Positions 26,079 through 35,534 are shown, counted from the first letter of the stretch. The stretch: 64,000 nt of DNA from Cupriavidus taiwanensis (GCF_900250075.1 NZ_LT977071.1:2561901-2625900), one strand, 5' to 3'. Program-made: numbers and translations. The notes: generated by a model not told the origin, from the sequence alone.

Positions 26079-26176
26079 GGTGCGGCTCCGGGTCCGGCCG
26101 GCGCCGCGCTGACCCGCGCGCCGGCCAAAGCCAACACCTTAAAGGGCAACGACGGCCGAGGCAATCGGCGCCAGGC

Positions 26177-28366
26177 TTACAGCGCGGCGCGCAGCCCGAT
26201 GAAGAAGCGCCGGCCCGGTGCCGGCTCGAAGTAGCGTCCGTTGGCCTCGTTGACGATGACCGAGCCGATATAGCGCCGGTCGGCCAGGTTGTCGATGCGG
26301 CCGAACAGGTAGAAACGCGTCGGGCCGAGGCGGAAGGCATAGCCGGCGCGCAGGTTGATCACGGCATAGCCCGGCGCCGCCTGGGTGTTGAGGTCGTCGG
26401 CATAGACGCGGCTGTCGACACGCAGTTCGGCCCCGAGCGTCAGCGGTGCGAGCGGCCGCCATGACAGGTCTGCGGCCAGGCTGTGGCGCGCCGTGCCGGG
26501 CAGGCGATTGCCGGCCGCCACGGCCTGGCCCTGCGCATTGACAAAGCCATCGCCGAAGTACGCATCGAGCCAGGTATAGGCCAGCCCCGCCTCGATCCGG
26601 CTGCCGCCGTCCTGGCCCGGCGTGCCGACCTGACCCAGGAAGCCGCCGCGCCAGCCCAGCTCCAGCCCGCGCCGGCGCACGCCGCTGACATTCTGGTAGA
26701 CGGTGCGGCCGGCGTTGTTCGATTGCGGCACCACCTCGTCATGGCTGTCGGCATCGAACAGCGCCGCTTCCAGGCGCTGCCCCGACCCTTGCCACTTGAT
26801 GCCGATCTCGCCCTGGCGGCTGGTCGATGCCTGCAGCCCCAGGTTGCTGCCGACGTCGCCGGGGCCGTAGGCGACCTCGGTCAGCGTCGGGGTCTCGAAG
26901 CCGCGGCCGAGGTTGGCATAGACGTTGAGGGAGTCCAGCGCATGCCAGACCACGCCGAGCACCGGGCTGACATTGCCGTAGCTGGCGTGGCCGCTGTCGT
27001 CGGGGCTGGCCGCGGTGATGAAATGGTCGTCGATGCCCAGCCGCACCCGGCTGGCGCGCGCCCCGCCCACCAGTTGCCAGGCCGGATGAAAGCTCCAGTC
27101 GAACTGCGCGAAGGCGCCAAGGTCGGTTGCGGTATTGGTTTCATCGCGGCGCAACGCCCCCTGGGTGCCGTTCTGGTTGACGTAGCCGTTGCGGCCGTCG
27201 CGCATGCCGTTGGCTTCGAGCCCGGCGCTCCACAGCAACGGCAGACCCGCGGCCGTGGTGGTGCGCCGGTTCCACGACAGCGCGGCACCGCCGAACGTAC
27301 GGTCGAGATCGACGATGCCACCGGATGACGTCAGCGCGGCGCCGCTGAAGCCCAGCCGCTGGTACAGGTTGCGCGTGCCGCCGTACAGCCGTGCCGACAG
27401 GCTGTCGGTGCCGCTGACCTGGTGGTCCACCACCACCCCGGCCTGGGCCTGCTCGACAGTCTTGCCGGTATCGAACTGGGTGGCCGCGGCCACCGCCTGG
27501 CGCGGGTTGGCATCGGCCTGCGCGCGGGTCAGGCCGAGCGGGTCCTGCGCCAGCGGCTGGTTGAAGTAATTGAACTGGCCGGTCACGCGCGTGCCGCTGG
27601 CCGGCTGCGCCACCACCCTGGCATTGAGCTGGTAGCGGCGCGCCGCGCTGTGCTCGCGATAGCCGTCGGTCTGGTAGGTCCACGCGTCGAGCGAGCCGCC
27701 GAGCCGCTCATTGCCGCCAGCCAGCGCCACGCCGGCCTGCCACTGGCCATCGGCGCCGAAGCCGGTCGAAACGCGCCCGGTAACCCCATCCTTGGGCGGA
27801 TCGGGCGTGAACACCTGCACCACCCCGCCCGAGGCATTGCCATACAGCTGCGCGAACGGGCCGCGCAGCACCTCGACCCGGCTGGCGTTGGCCAGGTCCG
27901 CCGTGGACGCCTGCCCCTGTCCGTCGGGCATGGTGGCGGGGATGCCGTCGACATACAGGCGCACGCCGCGCACGCCGAAAGTCGAGCGCGTGCCGAAGCC
28001 GCGTACCGCCAGTTGCAGGTCCTGCGAATAGTTCTGCCGGTCGCGCACCGCCACGCCCGGCACGCCGGCCAGCACCTCCGACAGGTTCACCAGCGGCGTG
28101 GCGCTGCGCAGCGGGTCCACCGGCACGCTGTCGACCGCGGCGGGCGCATCGAAGCGGCGTTGCTCGCTGCGGGTGGCGCTGACCACCACGTCCGGCAGGG
28201 TCTCGCCGGTGGCCGCGGCAACGGCCGTGCCGGGCGCGTCCGCCGCCAGCGCGGCGGCGCTGGCCAGCATCAGCACCACGCACGCCAGCGTAGAACGCGC
28301 CCGGAAACGATGAACGGAGCGGCGCTGCTGCCGCATCGCCGGGATCTGCCTGCCGCCTGGGTGCAT
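26177..28366 (-). CDS. yncD: YncD/PqqU-like TonB-dependent receptor
   Basis: This 729-residue receptor matches E. coli YncD (now PqqU, a pyrroloquinoline-quinone receptor) in many blocks: RQNYSQDLQLAVRGFGTRST, FGVRGVRLYVDGIPATMPDG, VEVLRGPFAQLYGNASGG, GLTRAQADANPRQA, NLGRGFETPTLTEVAYG, and the C-terminus FGRIDNLADRRYIGSVIVNE followed by NGRYFEPAPGRRF. A signal peptide follows a basic leader (RSTLACVVLMLASAAALAADA); ATG 28336 is an alternative start. PqqU lets cells scavenge external PQQ cofactor. The PQQ assignment rests on similarity only, and the gene has no PQQ-related neighbour in the window. There is no recognisable Fur box, consistent with a non-iron substrate. Confidence 0.85.
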   Translation of the reverse strand: MHPGGRQIPAMRQQRRSVHRFRARSTLACVVLMLASAAALAADAPGTAVAAATGETLPDVVVSATRSEQRRFDAPAAVDSVPVDPLRSATPLVNLSEVLAGVPGVAVRDRQNYSQDLQLAVRGFGTRSTFGVRGVRLYVDGIPATMPDGQGQASTADLANASRVEVLRGPFAQLYGNASGGVVQVFTPDPPKDGVTGRVSTGFGADGQWQAGVALAGGNERLGGSLDAWTYQTDGYREHSAARRYQLNARVVAQPASGTRVTGQFNYFNQPLAQDPLGLTRAQADANPRQAVAAATQFDTGKTVEQAQAGVVVDHQVSGTDSLSARLYGGTRNLYQRLGFSGAALTSSGGIVDLDRTFGGAALSWNRRTTTAAGLPLLWSAGLEANGMRDGRNGYVNQNGTQGALRRDETNTATDLGAFAQFDWSFHPAWQLVGGARASRVRLGIDDHFITAASPDDSGHASYGNVSPVLGVVWHALDSLNVYANLGRGFETPTLTEVAYGPGDVGSNLGLQASTSRQGEIGIKWQGSGQRLEAALFDADSHDEVVPQSNNAGRTVYQNVSGVRRRGLELGWRGGFLGQVGTPGQDGGSRIEAGLAYTWLDAYFGDGFVNAQGQAVAAGNRLPGTARHSLAADLSWRPLAPLTLGAELRVDSRVYADDLNTQAAPGYAVINLRAGYAFRLGPTRFYLFGRIDNLADRRYIGSVIVNEANGRYFEPAPGRRFFIGLRAAL

Positions 28367-28675
28367 GGGAATCGGAAGCGGTTGCGGGTGGGGCGCGGAG
28401 TCGGGCAGCGCCGGGCGGGGTGGATATGGCGCAACTTTATCCGGGTCGCGGCGCGATGGCTACGCGCCGCGCTGCCGGGAAAACCCGGGGACCGGGGCCG
28501 GGGCCACTTTCCGAACCAATGTTCAGAAACTTTCAACGACTTATTGCGGAAGCACCCCCGCTTGCAGTGCTTTGGCACCCTACACTTTCCTCACCAGCCG
28601 CTGCAGCCCGCAAACTTCCGTCAGGCGACGCAGCATAACGATATTCAGATTTTCGAAATCAAAAGGATCGAAATC
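28367..28675. other. Divergent intergenic region between yncD and flavodoxin genes
   Basis: The 309-bp region holds no gene. A 9-bp GC stem (CGCGGCGCG/CGCGCCGCG, 28447-28471, 7-base loop) lies in the probable yncD leader. Near the flavodoxin start, GATTT-TCG-AAATC (28648-28660) is a perfect inverted repeat overlapping the expected promoter and ending four bases before AAGGA. It is a likely operator for an unknown regulator. Confidence 0.5.
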
Positions 28676-29296
28676 ATGACCACCGCCTCCACCCGCGTTG
28701 CCATCGTCTACCACAGCGGCTACGGCCACACCGCCCGCCAGGCCCAGGCCGTCGCGCGCGGCGCCGGCAGCGTCGCGGGCGCCGAAAGCCTGCTGATCCC
28801 GGTCGAGGACATCGACCAGCACTGGGATACCCTGGAACAGGTCGATGCCATCATCTTCGGCGCGCCGACCTACATGGGCAGCGCCTCGGCCCAGTTCAAG
28901 GGCTTCATGGACGCGACCTCGCGCAACGTGTTCGCCAAGGGCGGCAAGTGGGCCAACAAGGTCGCCGCCGGCTTTACCAACGCGGCCTCGCGCTCCGGCG
29001 ACAAGCTGGCGACGCTGCAGCAGATCGCCATCTTCGCGGCACAGCACGGCATGCACTGGGTCAACCTGGGCCTGCCCCCGGGCCACAACAATTCCAAGTC
29101 GACCGAGGATTCACTGAACCGCCATGGCTTCTTCCTGGGCGCGGCCGCGCAGTCGGATGCGGATGTGAGCGCCGAGGTGGCGCCGCCGCCTGCAGACCTG
29201 CGCACCGCCGAACACCTGGGTGCGCGCGTCGCCGAAGTGGCGCAGCAGCTGGTCGCGGGACGGCAGGCGCTGGCGGCGCTGAAGGAAGCGGCCTGA
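28676..29296 (+). CDS. Flavodoxin-fold FMN-binding oxidoreductase
   Basis: The 206-residue protein starts MTTASTRVAIVYHSGYGHTA, the flavodoxin/NADPH-dependent FMN reductase phosphate loop (YHSGYGHTARQA). IIFGAPTYMGSASAQFKGFMD and GKWANKVAAGFTNAASRSGD are the next flavin contacts, resembling WrbA-type quinone reductases. It lacks the exact WrbA signature, so no symbol is given. It likely reduces quinones or serves electron transfer in the cytoplasm using FMN. The ribosome site AAGGA is at 28663-28667, and an operator-like repeat precedes it. It is a single gene, convergent with the ABC-2 permease genes. Confidence 0.88.
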   Translation: MTTASTRVAIVYHSGYGHTARQAQAVARGAGSVAGAESLLIPVEDIDQHWDTLEQVDAIIFGAPTYMGSASAQFKGFMDATSRNVFAKGGKWANKVAAGFTNAASRSGDKLATLQQIAIFAAQHGMHWVNLGLPPGHNNSKSTEDSLNRHGFFLGAAAQSDADVSAEVAPPPADLRTAEHLGARVAEVAQQLVAGRQALAALKEAA

Positions 29297-29303
29297 GGCC
29301 ACG

Positions 29304-30704
29304 TCAGGGCCGGGCCAGCCGGGCCCGGCACCGCCACAGCAGGCCCAGCAGCGCCGCGGCCAGTGCCAGTTGCTGCAGCCCCGCGCGCCACACCGCATGC
29401 CATGGGGGGCTGTCCGTCCAGGCGAAGCGCGGCGCGTCGGCGTAGTCGTGCGGCAGCACGCCGCGATAGCTCATGATGCGCGGCACGAAGAAGGCGCGCC
29501 ACTCGGCTTCGAAGCGGTTCACCTGCGCCATGTAGCGGGCGTAGCGCGGGGCGTCGTGACCCGCCAGCCGGTCGGCCGCGAGCAGCAGCGACAGCGGCGG
29601 CGACAGCCACGCCCAGCGTTCCGCGTGCTCGAAGCGCTGCGCGCGCACGCGCTCGAATTCGGCCGCGATCGGCTCGATCCGCGCGGCCTGGTCGAGATAG
29701 CGCGGCATGAATGAAACCGGCCAGCTGTGCTGGCGCGGCGCGGCCGGCGCCCATTGCGGATGGGCGCGGTACCACGCCCGCACCAGGTCCGCCGCGGCGG
29801 CTTCGGCGTCCTGCTGGGCGGCGCGCATCTGCACGATCGCGGCCAGCCGCGACGGCATCGGCGCCATGCGGTCGGTGGCCGCCGCGATCATGGCCGGTGC
29901 GCCGAACGTGACCACGGCCCACAGGCCCAGGCCGGCCAGCACCGCCGTGGCAGCGGATCCCGGCAGCAGGTTCAGCCATGCACTCGCCGCACTCCAGAAC
30001 AAGACGAACGCGCTCAGGCAGAACACCCACGCGCCGAAGGCGCGCAGCGTCGCCGCCGGGTCCAGCATGAATGCCAGCAGCGAAGCCAGCACCGCCACCA
30101 CCCACACCGCGCCCGTCCGCACCGCCATCGCCGCAAGCAGCAGGCGCCAGCCGGCCGCGCCCTGCGCCAGCGACATCCGCCACGTGCCCTGCTCGCGCTC
30201 GCCCTGGACCATGCCCGCGCACAGGCACACCAGCAGCAGCGGCACCAGCAACGCGAGCGCCGTCGCCAGGTCTGCCATGCCGTAGCGCTGCAACAGCGGA
30301 TTGCCCAGCTTCTCCTCGTTGCGGGCGTCGGTATGGCGGCTTTCCACGGTGACGCGGATGGCGGGCGGCAGCAGCTCGAGCATGCCGCTGGCCAGCGCGC
30401 GGCCGCCGGCGGCGGGCAACAGTGCCGCAGGCGCGTGCGCCCGGGCGAAGCGGAACGCCGCCATGGCGGCCTGGTCCCCCGCGGCCGGCGACGCCTGCGC
30501 GCCAGCCTGGCGCAGCGCTGCCTGCGTGCCGGCTTCCAGCTGCTGGAACTTGCCATGCCAGGCGCGCGCGCCCAGCCCCGACACCACCGCGCAGGCGCAC
30601 AGCGCGGCAGCGGTCAGCAGCAGCCCCCAGCGGGCGCCACTCGCGCCCCACAACGCCCGCCATTGGGCCGCCAGCAGGCGCCCGGTCTGCCCGATCTGGT
30701 TCAT
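29304..30704 (-). CDS. ABC-2 permease with DUF3526-type fold (second permease)
   Basis: The 466-residue membrane protein starts with MNQIGQTGRLLAAQWRALWG and a first helix (WGLLLTAAALCACAVVSGLG). A large external domain and a helix bundle follow with the ABC-2 cytoplasmic motif GMVQGEREQGTWRMSLAQGA. Its ATG overlaps the stop of the preceding permease gene by four bases. The two permeases share organisation but not close sequence and probably form a heterodimer with the upstream ATPase. This is the last gene of a TonB-receptor/ABC-2 operon. Direction of transport and substrate are unknown; NosY-like permeases are the nearest characterised relatives. Confidence 0.8.
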   Translation of the reverse strand: MNQIGQTGRLLAAQWRALWGASGARWGLLLTAAALCACAVVSGLGARAWHGKFQQLEAGTQAALRQAGAQASPAAGDQAAMAAFRFARAHAPAALLPAAGGRALASGMLELLPPAIRVTVESRHTDARNEEKLGNPLLQRYGMADLATALALLVPLLLVCLCAGMVQGEREQGTWRMSLAQGAAGWRLLLAAMAVRTGAVWVVAVLASLLAFMLDPAATLRAFGAWVFCLSAFVLFWSAASAWLNLLPGSAATAVLAGLGLWAVVTFGAPAMIAAATDRMAPMPSRLAAIVQMRAAQQDAEAAAADLVRAWYRAHPQWAPAAPRQHSWPVSFMPRYLDQAARIEPIAAEFERVRAQRFEHAERWAWLSPPLSLLLAADRLAGHDAPRYARYMAQVNRFEAEWRAFFVPRIMSYRGVLPHDYADAPRFAWTDSPPWHAVWRAGLQQLALAAALLGLLWRCRARLARP

Positions 30705-32119
30705 GGCCGCATTCTCCGCAGGCAACCGTACAGCCCGGCCAGGGCCACCGCACACCACCACAGCAGGCAGGCGATCTCGGGCCACGCCGCGCGCAGCGCG
30801 AAGCCCGCCGGCGGCATGGTGTAGGCAAAGGGCGGGATCGCGCGCCACAGCGATGCGCCCGCATATTTGTCGTCGAACGAGGTCAAGCCGCGCGTATGGC
30901 CGGCATCCCAGGTATCGATCGCCGTATTGACGGTCTGCCGGTAGCGCTCGGCGGCGGTCTCGTAGTGGCGCTGGTGCGCAAGGTCGGTGCCGGCCATCTT
31001 CATGGCGAAGTTGCGCATCGCCAGCGTGGGGCTCAGCAGCGCGGCCGCGCGCATCACGTTCTCCTGCGCCGCGTAGCGCTGCCACAGCGCATCGAAATGC
31101 AGGGCGTGGACGCGGTCGGCGTAGGCGTCGCGCTGCAGCCTGCGCAGCGGTGCGGCGCCCACCGGCAGGTCGGCCAGGCGGGTCACGCCGTAGCGCGCCA
31201 GCAGCGCCGCGTCATGGCGCGCGGTGCGGGCGGCCAGGTTGCCGTCGCCCGGCAGCCCTTCCAGGTAGTCGTGCTGGATCGCGGCCCAGAAGGCCTGCGC
31301 CGATGGCAGCGGCACGGCATGCCGCGCCAGCGCCGCGCCGGCGCCGGGGACCACGAAGACAAAGGCCAGCCACAGCCCGGCCAGCGCCAGCAACGCGCTC
31401 CTGCCGTCGGCCATCCATGCCGACACCGCCAACCCCAGGCCCGCCAGGATGGCGGTGTAGAGCAGGTAGCCGGCTCCCAGGCCGGCGGCGCGCCACCACA
31501 CCGCGGCGTCGAGCGAGCCTTGCGCATGGCTGGCCACCACCGGTGCCAGCGCCAGCGCGACCGAAAAAACGGCGAAGCCCGCGACCAGCGCGAGGAACTT
31601 GCCCGCCAGCAGGCCGGCCGGGGCCACGCCGACGCCGTGCAGCATACGCAGCGTGCCGCGCTGGCGCTCGCCGCTGACGGCATCGAAGCTGACCGCAAAC
31701 ACCAGCAGCGGCAACAGCGCCGCGAACACGAAGCCGGCGCTCAGGTCGCCAAAGCGCGCGGAGGGCAGCGCGTCCTGCGCCGGCTCGAAGCGCGCGAGAT
31801 TGCGCCGGTGCGGCTCCAGCCACAGCGCCTGGCCGAAGTAATCGCCCAGTCCCGGCTCGATCGCCGTCAGCGCCGAGGCCGGCCGGAACGCATACAGGCC
31901 GAAGTGCGCACCGCGGTGCGGATGCTTGTCGCCCTGGTCGTCCCACTGCTGGCGCGTGGCCGCGGCCGCCTGCGCCACTTCGCCGGCGACCGTGGCATGC
32001 CGCTGCAGCGACACCAGCACGGCGATGGCCAGCACCACGGTGCCAATGCCCAGCAGCGCCATCGCCCGCCCTTCCCTGACCATCGCCTTGAATTCCTTGC
32101 GCAGCAGGGCCCCGATCAT
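30701..32119 (-). CDS. ABC-2 permease (first permease)
   Basis: The 472-residue protein begins MIGALLRKEFKAMVREGRAM, the amphipathic coupling helix typical of ABC-2 permeases, then a first helix and an external domain of about 120 residues. FAVSFDAVSGERQRGTLRML is the conserved ABC-2 cytoplasmic motif. Two four-base overlaps (with the ATPase gene upstream and the second permease downstream) show tight translational coupling, so the three products surely act together. The large external domain, seen in DUF3526-type permeases, may contact a periplasmic or outer-membrane partner such as the TonB receptor encoded in the same operon; this is inference. Confidence 0.82.
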   Translation of the reverse strand: MIGALLRKEFKAMVREGRAMALLGIGTVVLAIAVLVSLQRHATVAGEVAQAAAATRQQWDDQGDKHPHRGAHFGLYAFRPASALTAIEPGLGDYFGQALWLEPHRRNLARFEPAQDALPSARFGDLSAGFVFAALLPLLVFAVSFDAVSGERQRGTLRMLHGVGVAPAGLLAGKFLALVAGFAVFSVALALAPVVASHAQGSLDAAVWWRAAGLGAGYLLYTAILAGLGLAVSAWMADGRSALLALAGLWLAFVFVVPGAGAALARHAVPLPSAQAFWAAIQHDYLEGLPGDGNLAARTARHDAALLARYGVTRLADLPVGAAPLRRLQRDAYADRVHALHFDALWQRYAAQENVMRAAALLSPTLAMRNFAMKMAGTDLAHQRHYETAAERYRQTVNTAIDTWDAGHTRGLTSFDDKYAGASLWRAIPPFAYTMPPAGFALRAAWPEIACLLWWCAVALAGLYGCLRRMRP

Positions 32120-32832
32120 GATGCCGCTCCCGCTGCGCGCGCGTGCGCCAGGTAGGCGGCGGTCAGCGCCTGGTGGTCGAGCGTGGAGGCGTCGAACTCG
32201 GCCACCAGCACGCCGGCACGCAGGATGCCGATGCGGTCGGCCAGCTGCCTGGCGTTGAACAGGTCATGGGTGGCCATCAGCACCGCCATGCCGGCATCGG
32301 CGGCCGCGCGCACGCGGCGCGCCATGTCGTCCGCGGCAGCCGGGTCCAGCCCCGATGTCGGCTCGTCGAGCAGCAACAGCGAAGCCGACCTGGCCTGTGC
32401 AATCGCCAGCCCGACCTTCTGCCGCATGCCCTTCGAGTAGCCGCGCACGCGCCGGCCCTGCGCCTCGCGCGCCAGCCCGGCGCGGTCCAGCAGCGCGGCG
32501 GCCTCGGTGCGCCACAGCGCAATTCCCGCCATCGCGCAGAAATAGTCCAGGTTCTCCAAGCCGGACAGGTAGGGATACAGCGCGACATTCTCGGGCAGAT
32601 AGGCTACGCGCCGCCTGACCGCCACCGCGTCGTCCGCCGGCGACAGCCCGTCCACGTGCACCATGCCGGCGGCGGACGGGACAAAGCCCAGGATGGCGTC
32701 GATGGTGGTGGTCTTGCCCGCGCCGTTGCCGCCCAGCAAGGCATAGACAGAGCCCGCGGGCACGCAAAGCTGCAGGTGGTCGACCACGCGACGGCCGTCG
32801 CGCAGGACGACCAGGTCATGGATTTCAAGCAT
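32116..32832 (-). CDS. ABC-2 transporter ATP-binding protein (CcmA/NosF-like)
   Basis: The start at 32832 follows GGAGA. The 238-residue ATPase has Walker A GGNGAGKTTT (Lys40), the signature segment GYSKGMRQKVGLA, Walker B LLLLDEPTSGLDP and the H-loop MATHDLF. This is the standard ABC-2 (CcmA/NosF) subfamily. It lies 22 bp after the TonB receptor gene and overlaps the first permease by four bases. It powers transport of an unknown substrate by the two downstream permeases. Confidence 0.93.
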   Translation of the reverse strand: MLEIHDLVVLRDGRRVVDHLQLCVPAGSVYALLGGNGAGKTTTIDAILGFVPSAAGMVHVDGLSPADDAVAVRRRVAYLPENVALYPYLSGLENLDYFCAMAGIALWRTEAAALLDRAGLAREAQGRRVRGYSKGMRQKVGLAIAQARSASLLLLDEPTSGLDPAAADDMARRVRAAADAGMAVLMATHDLFNARQLADRIGILRAGVLVAEFDASTLDHQALTAAYLAHARAAGAAS

Positions 32833-32854
32833 GTTGGGGTCTCCGTCGGGCAGG

Positions 32855-34969
32855 TCAGAAGAAGTAGCGCGCCGCCATGCCGAACTGCCATTTCGGCTGC
32901 GGCGACACCAGCAGCCCGGCTGCCGAGCCATAGGCGGCCTCGGTCGAGAACCGGTGCGGCTGCAGCACCGCGAACAGCGACAGCTGGTATTGCTTCCAGT
33001 CCAGCACCCCGCGCACGTCGAAGCGCGTGTAGACCGGCATGAAGCGCAGCTGGGTCTGCGGCGTCCCCATGTAGTACGGGATGCCGGTAGTCAGGTAGGC
33101 GTCGGCGTTGACGGTCAGCTGCACGCCCTGCAGCCGCTGCCGGTATTCCGCCCCGAGCTTGAGCTGGTGGCGCGGCACCGACAGCCTGGCGCCGGTGTTG
33201 GGCAGCGGGTTGTTGGCTTCGGCCTGGATGATGTGGCCGTAGCTGGCATAGAGCGAAACCGGGCGCACCGGCCGCCAGCGCGCCTCGACTTCGTAGCCCT
33301 TGCGGGTAGTGTCGCCCACCGATCGAAACGAGCCGTCCGCCTGCCCGACGATCTCGTCCTCGTTGAGGGTGTAATAGGCCGCCGCGGTGACCGTCAGGTT
33401 GCGCGCCGGGGTGGCGGTGAAGCCCACGTCGTAGGACTTCACCTTCGACGGCGATACGTCATAGACCGTCCCGCCGGGCGCGCCCAGCGGCCCGGCCGCG
33501 CCGCTGCTGCTGATCTGCTCGGCAGCCGGCGAGCGGAAGCCCTGGGCGACGTTGGCGAACAGGTCTAGCCCGGGCAGCACGGTCCAGGCCGCGCCGAGCT
33601 TCGGCGTGGTGACTCCCTTGCAATAGTCCGTGCTGGCTGCCGGCAGCTTGCGGTTGACGATGTCGTAGTCGAACCAGTCGCGCCGCAACCCGGCACTCAG
33701 CTTGACCGCATCGACCGGCTTGAACTGTCCCTGCACGAACAGCCCGTAGGTCAGCAGGGTCAGTCGCTGTGCGTTGACATAGTTGGCGGTGGGCACGCCG
33801 CGCAGCCAGATCTGCCGTTGCGCATCGCCGTGGTCGCGGCGCACTTCGAGGCCGGCCATCAGCGCGGCGCGGTCGCCGAAGGTAACGTTGCCCGCCAGCC
33901 GGCCGCCGAAGATATTGCGGTCGTCGGAGCCGACGGTATGCTGCACGCTGCTGGTGGCGATACCGCGCTCGCGCTCGAAGGCTTCGCCGTACAGCGTCGC
34001 GTACCAGCCTGCTTCGCCGTGCGCGGGCGCGCGGTTCAGCGCGAACATCGAGCGCTTGCCGCTGCCGAAGCCAGGCAGGCCGTACTGGGTCGAGCGCGGG
34101 TCCACCTTGCCCGACTGCAGGTCGCTCAGCAGCAGGTAGCCGGCCGCCGTCGATTCAGCGCGATAGTGATTCAGGCGCAGGCTGTAGAGACCTTCGCCGA
34201 TGCGCGTCGACAGCTTCCAGAACAGGTTGTCGCGCTCGGTGCTGCCGTCGTAGCGGTAGCTGTGGGTGCGGTACAGGTCCGCGACGAACAGCGACTCGAT
34301 CGGTTGCGCGTCAGGCCGCAGCGCATGGCGGCCCGACAGCACCAGGGTGGCGCGCTTGCCGTCGTAGCGGTCCAGCCCGATGCCGAAGCTGGACGGCACC
34401 TCGCCGGACTGGGTCTGGATCGGCACCGCGCCGGCCCGGTTCTGGTCGCCGTACAGCGCCGACACCGGCCCCTTGATGACATCGATCTGGCCGATCATGT
34501 CCGGCGTCAGCCATTCCAGGAAGGCCGGACCGTGCCCCGCCCCCGCCTGGCTGGACGGCATGTTCTGCGGCACCCCGTCGACATAGACCGCGGTGTCGGC
34601 ACCGTGCGTGCCCTGGGTGGCAAAACCGCGCATGCGGAAGCCATTGCCGGTATCGCCCTGGTCGATATTGTTGGCCACCACGCCGGGCACGCGGCGGAAC
34701 ATGTTGGAGATGTCCCGGCCGATATTGATGGTGGCCAGTTCCTCGGCCGTGACCACCGATACCGCTGCCGGCAGCCCCGCGCTGTCGGTGGTGACGACGT
34801 TGCGCCGGTCGTGCGGCCGGTCGTCCTGCGTCGCCACCACGCTGACTTGCGGCAGCATGCCGTGACCGGCTTCGGCCGCGGCGGGCTGGCTGAGAAGACC
34901 CGATGCCAGCGGCAACAGCGCGCAAGCGAAGGCGCGCGCGGTACCCGTGTGTTCGTTGTTGTTGTTCAT
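32855..34969 (-). CDS. TonB-dependent receptor linked to ABC-2 transporter
   Basis: The start at 34969 gives a 704-residue precursor with a signal peptide after MNNNNEHTGTARAFACALL (cleavage near QPAAAEA) and a plug domain (TNINIGRD-like ATINIGRDISNMFRRVPGV, GFRMRGFATQGTHGADTAVY, IDVIKGPVSALYGDQNRAG). The beta-barrel ends in GMAARYFF. The plug lacks the exact RGP-x-SxLYG sequence (KGPVSALYG). An unusual asparagine run opens the signal. It is co-directional with a small Cys-motif protein upstream and with ATPase and permease genes downstream. Substrate is unknown: metal complexes are most common for such receptors, and a Fur-like promoter element at the head of the operon would favour iron or another metal. 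Confidence 0.85.
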   Translation of the reverse strand: MNNNNEHTGTARAFACALLPLASGLLSQPAAAEAGHGMLPQVSVVATQDDRPHDRRNVVTTDSAGLPAAVSVVTAEELATINIGRDISNMFRRVPGVVANNIDQGDTGNGFRMRGFATQGTHGADTAVYVDGVPQNMPSSQAGAGHGPAFLEWLTPDMIGQIDVIKGPVSALYGDQNRAGAVPIQTQSGEVPSSFGIGLDRYDGKRATLVLSGRHALRPDAQPIESLFVADLYRTHSYRYDGSTERDNLFWKLSTRIGEGLYSLRLNHYRAESTAAGYLLLSDLQSGKVDPRSTQYGLPGFGSGKRSMFALNRAPAHGEAGWYATLYGEAFERERGIATSSVQHTVGSDDRNIFGGRLAGNVTFGDRAALMAGLEVRRDHGDAQRQIWLRGVPTANYVNAQRLTLLTYGLFVQGQFKPVDAVKLSAGLRRDWFDYDIVNRKLPAASTDYCKGVTTPKLGAAWTVLPGLDLFANVAQGFRSPAAEQISSSGAAGPLGAPGGTVYDVSPSKVKSYDVGFTATPARNLTVTAAAYYTLNEDEIVGQADGSFRSVGDTTRKGYEVEARWRPVRPVSLYASYGHIIQAEANNPLPNTGARLSVPRHQLKLGAEYRQRLQGVQLTVNADAYLTTGIPYYMGTPQTQLRFMPVYTRFDVRGVLDWKQYQLSLFAVLQPHRFSTEAAYGSAAGLLVSPQPKWQFGMAARYFF

Positions 34970-35103
34970 GAACCCTTGCGACGGCGCGCACGGAAGCCGC
35001 TGCGGGCAGCGGGCGGGCCGTACCAAATCCAGACGTGAGCAAGCCACCCGCCTGGGCTGGCGGGCGGGGAATCAGACGTAAGCGGAAGGCGGCGCCGCGG
35101 CGT

Positions 35104-35502
35104 TCAGCCGGCGGCGCAGGGCAGCGCCGGGGGCGCGCGCAAGGTGGGGGGTGAAAGGAAGCGGGTGCGCCATGGCGGCGCGGTGACAGCGACCGGCCGG
35201 CTCCGCGACAGCAAGCGCCGGATCACGCCCAGCAGCTGGGCCGCGAACGCGATGCACAGGAACAGATGCAGCCGGGGCGAACACCACAGGCAATCGCACT
35301 CGGTCTGCTCTTCGGCGGGGGCGCGCCCGGATTCGACGGCCCCGGCTCCGTCGAACTGGTCCGCAGCCACGGCCACGGCCGGGTGCGCCGCCGGCGTCGG
35401 TTCCGGCACCGCATGCACGTGCGTCGCCGCGGCCCACGCCTGCACGAGAACGAGCAGGAGCACGGCCCAGGCGAGACGCACGAGGTTCGCATGCAGACGC
35501 AT
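35104..35502 (-). CDS. Small DUF2946-like Cys/His protein heading the receptor operon
   Basis: The 132-residue protein has an N-terminal hydrophobic signal or anchor (LVRLAWAVLLLVLVQAWAAA), then THVHAVPEP. A Cys motif CDCLWC follows, and after it a second hydrophobic stretch (LHLFLCIAFAAQLLGVIRRL). This layout is that of DUF2946-type proteins often encoded next to TonB receptors for copper or iron. Assignment is by pattern only. It probably faces the periplasm and could bind a metal through the HxH and CxCxxC residues. A sigma-70-like promoter lies just upstream, and the TonB receptor gene follows after 134 bp, so it is likely the first gene of the five-gene operon. Confidence 0.6.
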   Translation of the reverse strand: MRLHANLVRLAWAVLLLVLVQAWAAATHVHAVPEPTPAAHPAVAVAADQFDGAGAVESGRAPAEEQTECDCLWCSPRLHLFLCIAFAAQLLGVIRRLLSRSRPVAVTAPPWRTRFLSPPTLRAPPALPCAAG

Positions 35503-35534
35503 TGAAGGTGGCGCTGGCGGTTTCGACGGGCGCC

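Noticed and set aside
22738..26340. One 1200-codon leftward frame running through trehalase into the exporter region
   Set aside because: Only the part from 24525 downward encodes the trehalase; the upstream part is an out-of-frame shadow of the MdtD-like gene. It is not a fusion.
28447..28471. Possible riboswitch in the leader of the YncD-like gene
   Set aside because: Only a single GC hairpin is seen. No cobalamin-, TPP- or other conserved riboswitch box was recognised.
27422..28675. Long N-terminal extension of the flavodoxin frame
   Set aside because: The extension is antisense to the YncD-like gene. The flavodoxin fold begins right after ATG 28676, which has its own ribosome site.
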